Shown here piece by piece: positions 1 to 7,882 of a DNA stretch of 30,368 nucleotides. The notes under the pieces are model-generated. The model did not search any database. It was not told the DNA's origin and was given only the letters and a program-made list of their open reading frames with translations. The translations under genes and the position numbers were made by a program. Source of the stretch: Bacteroidales bacterium (lineage in GTDB: Bacteria > Bacteroidota > Bacteroidia > Bacteroidales > UBA932). The stretch is taken from the NCBI GenBank assembly GCA_017461285.1, contig JAFTYS010000042.1, positions 1 through 30,368 on the forward strand. Direction: 5' to 3'. The stretch's first letter is position 1. Every line of letters starts with the position of its first letter.

Positions 1-384
1 CTTATGGAGATTGAACTCGTCGAGCAGATCCTCAAGACGCTGCTTCCTTTCCTCCTTCGTGAACTGCTTCGACATCTCCATCACGGACATGATGTTGTCC
101 TCCACGCTCATGTGGCGGAATACAGACGCCTCCTGGGCAAGGTATCCGACGCCCTTCTGCGCCCTCTTGAACATAGGCAGGCCTGTAATCTCCTCATCAT
201 CAAGGAATATTCTTCCTGCATTCGGAACAATCAGTCCCGTGATCATATAGAAACTGGTGGTCTTTCCGGCTCCGTTCGGACCCAGGAAGCCCACGATCTC
301 ACCCTGGTTCACTTCCATCGAAACCCCTTTCACAACAGTCCTGGGGCCATATTTCTTGACAAGGTTTTCGCAACGTAACTTCAT
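1..384 (-). CDS. lptB: LptB, ATPase of the lipopolysaccharide export ABC transporter (3' truncated by window edge)
   Basis: This is the N-terminal 128 residues of an ABC-transporter ATPase; the rest lies beyond the left edge. The protein starts [13 protein letters not shown]. It carries a Walker A motif GPNGAGKT at about residues 35-42 and a Q-loop segment [16 protein letters not shown] at about residues 78-93. The [10 protein letters not shown] stretch is characteristic of LptB, which powers extraction of lipopolysaccharide from the inner membrane with LptF, LptG and LptC. The ABC signature, Walker B and H-loop are not in the window. The start ATG lies 6 bp after the dnaX stop on the same strand, so the two genes are probably co-transcribed. 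A generic ABC ATPase is the alternative, but the Q-loop sequence favours LptB. Confidence 0.9.
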   Translation of the reverse strand, partial: MKLRCENLVKKYGPRTVVKGVSMEVNQGEIVGFLGPNGAGKTTSFYMITGLIVPNAGRIFLDDEEITGLPMFKRAQKGVGYLAQEASVFRHMSVEDNIMSVMEMSKQFTKEERKQRLEDLLDEFNLHK

Positions 385-390
385 ATTCCT

Positions 391-2178
391 TTACTTTATG
401 TCAAGTTCAAGATCTTTGACAAGATTCTTTACCTGTTCGTTCTGTTTCATAAGTTCGGCAGCCTGATCGCTCGGCATGTAGATCTTCTTTTCCTGCGGAG
501 AGTCGTCCGGAGCGACAGCGACACGGAGATACACCTTCGCAGATCCGACCACCTTGCGGAAGTTTCCTTCCAGTTCATGCAGGAGCTTCGACTCGACCCA
601 GTCCTTCTGGGCATCGTTCACGACCTTGAATGTGACGGTCTTGAATCCGTCCGCTTCAGTTATTTCGAGCGTGGTCGTGGTCAGCATGCTTGCAAGGCGA
701 GGCTTTTCGCTGTAAAGCTTTGCAAGTTCCGGCCACTTCGCCTTTATGGATTCATCGGAAGGCGCCGCCTCGTCCTTCTGTTCCTGGACAGCAGCGGTTT
801 GCGGTGCATCCATCACGGACTTCAGAGACATTCCGCCTCGTGCACCGCGGGTCCTCCTTTCCCTAGGCTGCTCTGCAGTTTCCGGCTGAAGCATGGTCTC
901 CGTCTGCCCGGCGTGCACCTGTGAAGGTTCAGAAACGGCAGGTTCAGGACGGGATGGCTCCGATGAGCGAAGCATATTCCCGGTTTTCTGCGAAGCGGTC
1001 GGAGCCTTCCCGTTCTGAACCGGAACAGCCACGGCTTGTGCAGGGGCAGGGGCTGCAACAGGGGCTGGAGCCGCTGCTGCCGGCTTGGCAGCGATGAAGC
1101 TCAGGCGCATCAGAGCGAACTCTATGTGCAGACGAGGATTTACGCTTGCCCTGTAGCCTGACTCGCACTGGGTCGTGATTGAAAGTCCTTCATACAGGAA
1201 CTGGAGGGGACATCTGTCCGCCTGCTCCTTATATCTTTTCTTAAGAGATTCCGGAAGTTCGAGAAGAGCCTCGAGCCCTCCGCTCTTGCTTACGATAAGG
1301 TCGCGGAGATGTGACGAAAGCGCCGCAACGAAATGAAGGGCGTTGAATCCCTTCGTAAGCACCTCGTCAAATGTAACCAGAGCTTTCGGATAATCACCCT
1401 GAAGGAATGCGTCCACAAGGGAGAAGCTGTACTCATAATCAAGCACATTCAGATTGCGGAGCACGTCCTGATACTTTACATCGGTCCCGCAGAACGCAAC
1501 CGTCTGGTCGAATATGGTCAGGGCGTCACGCATGGCTCCGTCAGCCTTATGTGCTATCACATGGAGGGACTCGTCATCGATGCTGACTCCCTCGCTGGAA
1601 GCAACCATGCGAAGGTTCTTCACTATGTTGTCGACCGTGATCCTGTTGAAGTCGTAGGTCTGGCAACGCGACAGGATGGTCGGCAGGATCTTATGCTTTT
1701 CAGTAGTAGCAAGAATGAAGATAGCATGTGCTGGCGGTTCCTCAAGAGTCTTGAGGAAGGCATTGAATGCCGCCTGAGAAAGCATATGGACCTCGTCGAT
1801 GATATACACGCTGTACCTTCCCACCTGCGGCGGTATGCGCACCTGATCCATCAGGGTCTTGATGTCCTCCACACCGTTGTTCGACGCGGCGTCAAGTTCA
1901 TGGATGCAGTAGGAGCGGCCTTCTGCGAAAGAAAGGCATGACTCGCATTTTCCGCACGGTTCCATATCCTCCGAAGGATCGGAACAGTTTATCATCTTGG
2001 CGAAGATGCGGGCGGTAGTGGTCTTGCCGACGCCTCGCGGTCCGCAGAAAAGGTATGCATGCGCCAGCTGTCCCCTGAGAATCGAATTCTTGAGGGTCTG
2101 GGCTATATTGTCCTGGCCGATAAGGGTTCCGAAGGAATCCGGCCTGTACTTTCTTGCTGATACTATATACTGACTCAT
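391..2178 (-). CDS. dnaX: DNA polymerase III subunit gamma/tau
   Basis: This is the clamp-loader ATPase of the replicative polymerase, 595 residues from the start chosen here. The frame extends 11 codons further upstream, but MSQYIVSARKYRPDSF is the usual beginning of the family. Visible motifs are Walker A GPRGVGKT (residues 46-53), a zinc-binding cluster with Cys at 65, 75, 78 and 81, the DExx box IIDEVH around residues 126-131, and a sensor region TTEKHKILPTILSRC. After the clamp-loader core comes an Ala/Pro-rich, low-complexity linker (around residues 370-400), then a divergent tau-like C-terminal domain, as is usual in Bacteroidetes. I saw no slippery frameshift site obviously set up to make a short gamma form. 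The gene is divergent from the secreted-protein gene at 2268. Confidence 0.96.
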   Translation of the reverse strand: MSQYIVSARKYRPDSFGTLIGQDNIAQTLKNSILRGQLAHAYLFCGPRGVGKTTTARIFAKMINCSDPSEDMEPCGKCESCLSFAEGRSYCIHELDAASNNGVEDIKTLMDQVRIPPQVGRYSVYIIDEVHMLSQAAFNAFLKTLEEPPAHAIFILATTEKHKILPTILSRCQTYDFNRITVDNIVKNLRMVASSEGVSIDDESLHVIAHKADGAMRDALTIFDQTVAFCGTDVKYQDVLRNLNVLDYEYSFSLVDAFLQGDYPKALVTFDEVLTKGFNALHFVAALSSHLRDLIVSKSGGLEALLELPESLKKRYKEQADRCPLQFLYEGLSITTQCESGYRASVNPRLHIEFALMRLSFIAAKPAAAAPAPVAAPAPAQAVAVPVQNGKAPTASQKTGNMLRSSEPSRPEPAVSEPSQVHAGQTETMLQPETAEQPRERRTRGARGGMSLKSVMDAPQTAAVQEQKDEAAPSDESIKAKWPELAKLYSEKPRLASMLTTTTLEITEADGFKTVTFKVVNDAQKDWVESKLLHELEGNFRKVVGSAKVYLRVAVAPDDSPQEKKIYMPSDQAAELMKQNEQVKNLVKDLELDIK

Positions 2179-2200
2179 AAAACGTCTTTTCGTCAACTTA

Positions 2201-2208
2201 CAAATATA
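2201..2208 (-). promoter_or_regulatory. Candidate -7 box for dnaX
   Basis: On the minus strand this reads TATATTTG, an exact match to the Bacteroidetes -7 consensus TAnnTTTG. It is about 22 bp from the chosen dnaX ATG. I see no good TTTG -33 box at the expected 19-21 bp spacing, so the call rests on the -7 box and its position only. Confidence 0.45.
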
Positions 2209-2221
2209 CATCTTTTTTGTT

Positions 2222-2229
2222 TAACTTTG
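2222..2229 (+). promoter_or_regulatory. Candidate -7 box for the 2268-5009 unit
   Basis: The sequence TAACTTTG matches the Bacteroidetes -7 consensus TAnnTTTG and lies 38 bp before the ATG at 2268. It is 13 bp from the opposing candidate box of dnaX, so this 89-bp gap looks like a compact divergent promoter region. No clear -33 TTTG is visible. Confidence 0.45.
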
Positions 2230-2267
2230 TACCCGAATAAGGATATAAGGAAAGTTTATCGAAATAA

Positions 2268-3125
2268 ATGATGAAAAAGACATTCGCAATAATTCTTGCC
2301 GCACTCCTGCCTGCATTGGCATGGGGCCAGGCACAGATAAACACAAAGAAGATGAAGATAGCCGACTTCACGCAGAAGATCACAAAGGTCGTGCTTACCG
2401 GCAACGAATTCTTCGATATGGCGCTGCAGAACGAAATCACCATGGGATGGAGAATCTCCCCATATGAGTTCTGCACCATGGAGGAGTTCGAAGAGTACAG
2501 GACAAGCGACGAATTCTACTTCCTGGTCAGCGTGGACGGCAAGTTCAGAAAGGACAACATCCCTACCATAAGCTACCTTACGCTTGTCAAGGGCGGCCAG
2601 GGAGCGGAAGGAGGCATCGACAAGATGCTGGAGGTGGTATCCATGCCTGTCGCTTCGGCCCAGTCCCCTTCCGGAAGAGAGTTCGTATTCCTTCCTGCGC
2701 TTCTGGAGATAATCCAGAACTATACCCTGGCCTCAATGGAGAATGATGTCAATGCATACGGCGGACTCGGCACCATAACGCAGAAGATCGAAAAGGGAAG
2801 CGGATTCATGGCCGTATTCACAGAAGAAGACATATGTCCAAGCGTATATGACATGGAGAAGGTCGAATTCTCAGAGGACGAACTGTTCATCACGGACGAG
2901 AACAAGGCAGACTCATACATGCTGGACAGGGCGGACAACACCCTCGTGGGATATGTTGTGGCTCCGTCTGAGCCTATGCCGGGAGCGACATATTACAAGA
3001 TGCTGATCAATGCAAGGACATACCAGCTCTATTATTTCGCACAGGACAAGGTCAGCAGGAAGGAAGGTGCCGGATTCATGCCGGCAGACATCAAGAAGAT
3101 CTATACCGCAATAACCAATTACTGA
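2268..3125 (+). CDS. Secreted protein of unknown function
   Basis: The 285-residue product begins with a clear signal peptide (KKTFAIILAALLPALAWG, then QAQ), so it should be exported to the periplasm or beyond. It has no lipobox cysteine and no later membrane segment. The mature part is a mixed, mostly polar sequence with no motif I recognise. A second ATG at codon 2 is equally possible as the start. Its stop codon overlaps the start of the M16 peptidase gene (TGATG), which points to translational coupling. A partner or substrate role with that peptidase is conceivable, but that is inference from position only. Confidence 0.85.
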   Translation: MMKKTFAIILAALLPALAWGQAQINTKKMKIADFTQKITKVVLTGNEFFDMALQNEITMGWRISPYEFCTMEEFEEYRTSDEFYFLVSVDGKFRKDNIPTISYLTLVKGGQGAEGGIDKMLEVVSMPVASAQSPSGREFVFLPALLEIIQNYTLASMENDVNAYGGLGTITQKIEKGSGFMAVFTEEDICPSVYDMEKVEFSEDELFITDENKADSYMLDRADNTLVGYVVAPSEPMPGATYYKMLINARTYQLYYFAQDKVSRKEGAGFMPADIKKIYTAITNY

Positions 3126-4363
3126 TGATGATAAGCGGAAAAGCAGGGTGCGGACTGCAGTATGCGGTAAAGAGAAGCGGATCAGCCGTAGGTTACTGTG
3201 CATTGAGCATCAGGTGCGGAACCAGGGATGAGGAGGGTTTCCACAGCGGCATCGCCCACTTCGTGGAACATACAATATTCAAGGGTACCGAGCACAGGAG
3301 CGCATCGGTGATAAACGGTTACCTGGACCGTCTGGGAGGCGAACTGAACGCCTTCACGACCAAGGAGGAGATAGTGTTCCATGCTACCGTCCTCAAGGAA
3401 GACCTGCCGAAAGCGGCTGCTCTTCTGTTCGAACTCGCGACATGCCCGACATTCCCGGAACATGAGATAAACACGGAAAAGGGAGTCGTCATCGACGAGA
3501 TCCATTCCTATAAGGACACTCCGTCTGAAGACATATACGACAGGTTCGAGGAGATGCTTTTCGAAGGGCATCCTCTCAGCGGGCCTATCCTCGGAACGGC
3601 AGCATCCGTCAAGAAGATAACGCATGACGAGCTGCTCAGGTTCGTGAAGGAGAAGTTCCGTCCCGAAAAGATGGCGTTCACGATAGTCGCCGACATCGAC
3701 GAGAAGAAGATGGAGAAGGATGTGCTCAAGCTTGTGGATAAATTCATGGGAGCATCCGCTCCAGCAGAGGATGCGGCCGCGGCCTCTCCCGACCCATGGA
3801 AAGGAGGGAACCGCTTCGACAAGACCCTCAGCAAGCGCAACCATCAGGCGAACTGCATCATCGGAGGCCTTGCCCCTTCGCTCTATCAGGAAAGGGAGAG
3901 ACTGGCCACCGTCCTGCTGTGCAACATCCTGGGAGGCCCGGCAAGCAATTCCATCCTGAACTATGTGCTCAGGGAAAAGAACGGATGGGTATACGGTGTG
4001 GAATGCGGATATACCCAGTATTCGGACTCGGGAATAGTGACGATAAGTCTGGGATGTGACAAGCACAACCTGGAAAAATGCATCAGCACGATAGAGAAGG
4101 AGATCGTCAAGCTCCAGGAGAACCCGATGTCCGACAGGAAGCTCAAGGCTGCCAAGAAGCAGCTGCTGGGCCAGCTGGCCATCAGCAGCGACAACGGCGA
4201 GACCCAGTGCCTTTCAATGGGCAAGGGTCTGCTCGCATATGGGAAGATAACGGGAGACAGGAAGACAAAGGACCTCGTGGACGGCATCACCGCCGAAGAC
4301 GTACGCGAAATGGCCAGGGTCATCTTCGCTCCTGAAAAGCTGTCCAGACTCATTTACATATAG
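3125..4363 (+). CDS. M16 family zinc peptidase (processing-peptidase type)
   Basis: This 412-residue protein has the inverted zinc motif of the M16 (pitrilysin/mitochondrial processing peptidase) family, HFVEH, at residues 45-49. The third zinc ligand is probably Glu125, within VVIDEIHS, 76 residues after the second His. The second half (about residues 200-412) resembles the inactive M16 C-terminal domain, including the segment around ILNYVLREKNGWVYGVE. The length fits a single-chain, two-domain bacterial M16B enzyme. There is no signal peptide, so it is likely cytoplasmic. The start overlaps the stop of the preceding gene by 1 bp, and ATG codons at 3125 and 3128 are both plausible. The O-methyltransferase follows 4 bp later. 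The cleaved substrate is unknown. Confidence 0.92.
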   Translation: MMISGKAGCGLQYAVKRSGSAVGYCALSIRCGTRDEEGFHSGIAHFVEHTIFKGTEHRSASVINGYLDRLGGELNAFTTKEEIVFHATVLKEDLPKAAALLFELATCPTFPEHEINTEKGVVIDEIHSYKDTPSEDIYDRFEEMLFEGHPLSGPILGTAASVKKITHDELLRFVKEKFRPEKMAFTIVADIDEKKMEKDVLKLVDKFMGASAPAEDAAAASPDPWKGGNRFDKTLSKRNHQANCIIGGLAPSLYQERERLATVLLCNILGGPASNSILNYVLREKNGWVYGVECGYTQYSDSGIVTISLGCDKHNLEKCISTIEKEIVKLQENPMSDRKLKAAKKQLLGQLAISSDNGETQCLSMGKGLLAYGKITGDRKTKDLVDGITAEDVREMARVIFAPEKLSRLIYI

Positions 4364-4367
4364 CAGA

Positions 4368-5009
4368 ATGGAAAAGATCTACCAGTACATAAAGGATCAT
4401 GCCTCGACCCCAAGCGAAGCGCTTGCCTGGGTCGAGAAGCAGACGCACATAAGGACCAACCACGCCAGGATGCTCTCAGGCGCCGTCCAGGGGCAGATAA
4501 TGCGCATGCTGGTACAGCTCAGCGGAGCATCGCGCATTCTTGAACTCGGCACATTCACCGGATATTCGGCGATATGCCTTGCATCCGCCATGCCCGAAGG
4601 CGGCCATCTGGACACCCTCGAAATCAACGACGAGCTCGAGGATCTGATCCTTGAAGGATTCGACCGCGCGGGGCTTGCAGACATGATCAGCCTCCATATC
4701 GGAGACTGCAAGGAGACCCTCCGCAGATTCAGGGAGGAAGGACGTGAATATGACCTTGTGTACATGGATGCCAACAAACGCGAATACCCTGAATATTACG
4801 AACTTATATTCGACATGGTACGTCCCGGAGGGCTCATTCTTGCCGACAATGTGCTTTGGGACGGAAAGGTCTGCCAGGACCCTATGCCGCAGGATAAGCA
4901 GACCCTGGGAATCGCCAGATTCAACGACATGGTAACGGAAGACCGCCGCGTGGAGTCGGTGATCCTTCCCCTTCGCGACGGTCTAAACCTTATCCGGAAG
5001 AAAGCCTAA
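4368..5009 (+). CDS. Class I SAM-dependent O-methyltransferase (caffeoyl-CoA/catechol OMT-like)
   Basis: The 213-residue length and motif order match the small cation-dependent O-methyltransferase family (Methyltransf_3). The SAM-binding motif ILELGTFTGYSAICLA spans residues 57-72, and the acidic residue after strand 2 is in LDTLEIN. Likely metal ligands are Asp134 (VYMDANKREY) and Asp160-Asn161 (LADNVLWDG). The family transfers a methyl group to a vicinal hydroxyl on small aromatic compounds; the bacterial substrate here cannot be told. The gene is the last of a three-gene rightward unit. Its TAA stop overlaps the stop of the leftward gene at 5006, so the two converge with no spacer. Confidence 0.93.
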   Translation: MEKIYQYIKDHASTPSEALAWVEKQTHIRTNHARMLSGAVQGQIMRMLVQLSGASRILELGTFTGYSAICLASAMPEGGHLDTLEINDELEDLILEGFDRAGLADMISLHIGDCKETLRRFREEGREYDLVYMDANKREYPEYYELIFDMVRPGGLILADNVLWDGKVCQDPMPQDKQTLGIARFNDMVTEDRRVESVILPLRDGLNLIRKKA

Positions 5010-5533
5010 CAGACCTTGAAATAATAGCCGAAGGTATCTATCAGATTATTAAGCGACTCGACGGCTGGCAGCAGCTTCTCCAGATCATCATAAAGATTCT
5101 TGTAATAGATATAGAATCTGGCATATTTCTTCTTGTTGAGATCCACGGTGATGCGGGCACGGTTTGCCTGAGTCTCAAGAGAATAGCTTAATCCTGAGTA
5201 CTTGAGATATCCGGTTATCAGGGCTTCGGCCGTCTGCTGGTTTATCGCCCTCTTCATCATCATCTTCTTGATCTTCATCGGAAGACCCTCAAGACGTTCC
5301 GTCAGCTCTGGCATGATCCTCTCCAGCAGTTCCTTATACTTTTCATTGGCACATTCGGTCATTGCCACCTTAAGCCTGTAGCCATGCTCCCTGTGGAAGA
5401 CATCGTCAATCTCATCCAGGGCATTGCTTATGCGGGCCTCCATAGACATCTGCTCTCCCCTCTCGAAATACCCGACCATGAAGTTTCCGACATAGTTGAC
5501 CCCGGCTCTTATGTAATCAATATCCTTTAACAT
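5006..5533 (-). CDS. Hypothetical protein, third gene of the MoxR-VWA unit
   Basis: The product has 175 residues, no signal peptide and no membrane segment. It is largely helical in appearance and rich in Lys, Glu and Met, with a basic patch KIKKMMMKRA near residues 87-96 and a charged C-terminal third. I do not recognise a family. It lies 7 bp after the VWA-protein gene and so is probably translated from the same transcript as the MoxR ATPase and the VWA protein. That makes an accessory role in the same complex a reasonable guess, not a finding. Its TAG stop overlaps the stop of the converging methyltransferase gene. Confidence 0.8.
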   Translation of the reverse strand: MLKDIDYIRAGVNYVGNFMVGYFERGEQMSMEARISNALDEIDDVFHREHGYRLKVAMTECANEKYKELLERIMPELTERLEGLPMKIKKMMMKRAINQQTAEALITGYLKYSGLSYSLETQANRARITVDLNKKKYARFYIYYKNLYDDLEKLLPAVESLNNLIDTFGYYFKVC

Positions 5534-5540
5534 TTCATCT

Positions 5541-6710
5541 TTATTTCAGCTGCATCATGCAGACGCGGCCGGTCTTCTGCATCCATTCCTTGTTCTCGTC
5601 ATATGATTCCCTGTCCACGCAGACCCACAGGATCTTCGCAGTCATTCCGTCAGGTATTTCCGGTTTCCGCGCATATCCGTCCGTAAGGATGACAAGCCCT
5701 TCATATCCGTTCTCATGGGCGAAGTCGACCGGTTCCTGGAATGATGTTCCGCCTCTTCCGAAGACAGTGAAATCCTTAAGCGCCCTGTTCAGGCTTATGA
5801 CTGACCTGACGCCGCAATCGAACTGAAGCACGTCGACAGACTCGAATCCATACCTGAAAGCGCTGTTGACGACTCCGTAAAAATCTGCCAGCGACTTGTC
5901 CGAAACGGAAGCGGAGACATCCACAGCCACCAGAAGCCTGGTGTTGAACTTCCTTATGCTGCCCATATTGGCAAAACCGGTCCTCCGGTTCGGGCGCATC
6001 CTGGTCAGCTTCCTTTCGGAAGACAGGATGCTGGCCCGGAATCCGGAAAGGACCTTCCTCCAGTCGATCTTCGCCTTGAGGGAGGCCTTCAGCATCTGCA
6101 CTATGCTGCCGGGCATTGTTCCCCAGTCTTTCGTGGACTCGATGACACCGTTTATCTGACATGTCATCATCTCATCCTCATCCCACAGCTCGGCCAGGTC
6201 CTGCAGAGGCTTCGCACTCTGCGCCTCCTGGCCTTCGCCATCTTTTTCTTCACCTTCAGATTCATCATCCTGGCCGTCCTCATAAGATTCGCCGTCAATC
6301 TCCTCCGGACGCATGAGTTCCTGGATCTTTCTGGCATACCACTCGTAATTCTGTCCCTTTTCCAGAGAAAAATCGGCAGGTTTCTCCACCTTGATGTGAC
6401 TGAAGACATAGTTGTCTCCGACAGTCACATTGCTGCCGAGAGCCGCCGCCACAAGACAGCATCCGTCCGGATAACGCTCATACGGATGCTTCAGAAGGAT
6501 ACGGATAGCCTCAAGCTTCATAGTTTCCTCAAGAGCAGCATCCGACATCTTTCCGATCAGTCCTGGATTATACTCCAGACGCCTCCGGCCGCTTCGCATG
6601 GGACATGTGATGGAATCATCTGCTGCAAGTTCATGGAGACAGAGCACCTGAAAGAGAGGAGGCTCTAGGATGAACCACCTTTCAAGTATCTTCTCTATTC
6701 TGCGTACCAT
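5541..6710 (-). CDS. VWA-domain protein with degenerate metallopeptidase-like N-terminus (DUF2201 type)
   Basis: The C-terminal half (about residues 258-389) is a von Willebrand A-like domain with an intact MIDAS metal site: DVSAS (Asp264, Ser266, Ser268), Thr322 in GRGGTSF and Asp344 in ILTDGYA. The N-terminal part resembles the putative metallopeptidase domain that precedes this VWA domain in the DUF2201 family. However, where the family normally has HExxH, this protein reads LEAIRILLKHPYER (residues 67-80), so the zinc site appears lost. A strongly acidic linker lies at about residues 138-165. The gene starts 3 bp after the MoxR ATPase stop. MoxR/VWA pairs are generally thought to act as ATPase-driven remodelling or cofactor-insertion machines; the client here is unknown. 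Confidence 0.88.
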   Translation of the reverse strand: MVRRIEKILERWFILEPPLFQVLCLHELAADDSITCPMRSGRRRLEYNPGLIGKMSDAALEETMKLEAIRILLKHPYERYPDGCCLVAAALGSNVTVGDNYVFSHIKVEKPADFSLEKGQNYEWYARKIQELMRPEEIDGESYEDGQDDESEGEEKDGEGQEAQSAKPLQDLAELWDEDEMMTCQINGVIESTKDWGTMPGSIVQMLKASLKAKIDWRKVLSGFRASILSSERKLTRMRPNRRTGFANMGSIRKFNTRLLVAVDVSASVSDKSLADFYGVVNSAFRYGFESVDVLQFDCGVRSVISLNRALKDFTVFGRGGTSFQEPVDFAHENGYEGLVILTDGYARKPEIPDGMTAKILWVCVDRESYDENKEWMQKTGRVCMMQLK

Positions 6711-6713
6711 GCG

Positions 6714-7799
6714 TTATTTAATGGTCTTGATGTAATCTACCAGAAGTCCAGTGAGCTTGCGGCATTCCCTTGCTATGAAGAATATAGCCTTGGGATAAGT
6801 CTGCTGGATATATGTGTTAGCGAAATGAGCCGCAGCTTCCTTCTTGTTCTTGGCCAGGTATCTGAAATAGGCTTCGAGGTTTGCGCTGGCCAGAGCCACT
6901 TTCGCAGACGGGATCTCATCCACTTCGAGATGGCGGAAGACATCCTCGTTGACTGCAGAGAGCTGGTGGAGCTTGTATGAATCAAGGGCATTCTGTATTT
7001 CCGGACTGCCGAAGAGCATCAGAACCTCCTTTCCTGTCACGAGCTTCGCATTCGAGATGCTGGAAAGGAAGGTCGAGGCTGCCTTTCCTCCCACGATGCT
7101 GGAAATCACCTTTCCATCAGACGCCGTCAGATGGCTGCGGCCTGAAATCACGTCAGAGACCCTCTTCCAGGCCCTTCGGTCAGGAGTCTTGTCCAGTCCA
7201 AGGTCCGCATTGTCCTTCATGTCGGGATCCTTGTCAAGCCACAGACGGTTGTTGCTGATGAACTCTATGACTCTTGGATCCACTCCTTCCTTCCTGGCCC
7301 AGAGAAGCCATTCGGCCACAGTAGGCTTGAAGTTCACGATGTTGAATCTCGACACCAACGCAGGATCCAGGTCGGTCAGCTGGTACTGCTCTCCCAGATT
7401 GACGGCCGAAATTATCCTGCTTCCGTCCGGAAGCTTCCTTCCTGCCAGCTTGCGGTTCAGTGCAAGGTCCATTACGGTCTGAAGGATTTCAGGACGGGCA
7501 CGGTTCAATTCGTCAAGGAAAAGCACTATAGGCTTGCCGTCTGTCGGGAACCAGTACGGAGGCCTGAAAATGGTCTTTCCTGTCGTCTCATCCTTGTCAG
7601 GAAGGCCTATGATATCGCCCGGATCACTCATCTGGCCCAGGAAAAGTGCGGTCACAGGGATACCCTTGGCCGTGAAATACTCGGTCAGGATCTCGGACTT
7701 TCCTATTCCGTGATTTCCGACCAGCATGATGTTGTGTGCGGATGGAGTGACATCAAGCAGATGCTTGAGTTCAGTGATGTTTACAGAAATATTTCCCAT
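6714..7799 (-). CDS. MoxR-type AAA+ ATPase
   Basis: This 361-residue AAA+ protein has Walker A GNHGIGKS (residues 28-35), Walker B IVLFLDELNRA (residues 91-101, with Asp96-Glu97 catalytic) and a sensor-like segment around DPALVSRFNIVNF. Its sequence style, with MSDPGDIIGLP soon after Walker A, is that of MoxR-family ATPases. These form rings and work with a VWA-domain partner, and that partner gene follows 3 bp downstream. It is the first gene of the leftward three-gene unit, 83 bp downstream of murA. A candidate -7 promoter box lies about 31 bp upstream of the ATG. The protein is cytoplasmic. Confidence 0.92.
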   Translation of the reverse strand: MGNISVNITELKHLLDVTPSAHNIMLVGNHGIGKSEILTEYFTAKGIPVTALFLGQMSDPGDIIGLPDKDETTGKTIFRPPYWFPTDGKPIVLFLDELNRARPEILQTVMDLALNRKLAGRKLPDGSRIISAVNLGEQYQLTDLDPALVSRFNIVNFKPTVAEWLLWARKEGVDPRVIEFISNNRLWLDKDPDMKDNADLGLDKTPDRRAWKRVSDVISGRSHLTASDGKVISSIVGGKAASTFLSSISNAKLVTGKEVLMLFGSPEIQNALDSYKLHQLSAVNEDVFRHLEVDEIPSAKVALASANLEAYFRYLAKNKKEAAAHFANTYIQQTYPKAIFFIARECRKLTGLLVDYIKTIK

Positions 7800-7830
7800 G
7801 ATTGTTCTCGATATAGCAGATTATAGAGAG

Positions 7831-7838
7831 CAAAGATA
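7831..7838 (-). promoter_or_regulatory. Candidate -7 box for the MoxR-VWA unit
   Basis: The minus strand reads TATCTTTG, matching TAnnTTTG, 31 bp upstream of the MoxR ATG. No TTTG lies at the expected -33 spacing. A small hairpin (7849-7867) occupies that region instead. Confidence 0.4.
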
Positions 7839-7848
7839 GGAAATATCT

Positions 7849-7867
7849 ATCACTGATTTCCAGTGAT
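7849..7867. repeat. Small hairpin between murA and the MoxR gene
   Basis: ATCACTG (7849-7855) and CAGTGAT (7861-7867) form a perfect 7-bp stem with a 5-base loop. On the plus strand it is followed by a run of T, but both flanking genes are on the minus strand. There it is preceded by A residues and followed by AGATATTTCC, so it is at best a weak terminator for murA or a control element for the MoxR unit. Confidence 0.45.
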
Positions 7868-7882
7868 TTTTCAAAGGCACGT

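Noticed and set aside
3182..4066. Long open frame of 294 codons on the minus strand
   Set aside because: It is antisense to the M16 peptidase gene, whose motifs are unmistakable. The translated sequence has no family features and its openness follows from the codon bias of the real gene.
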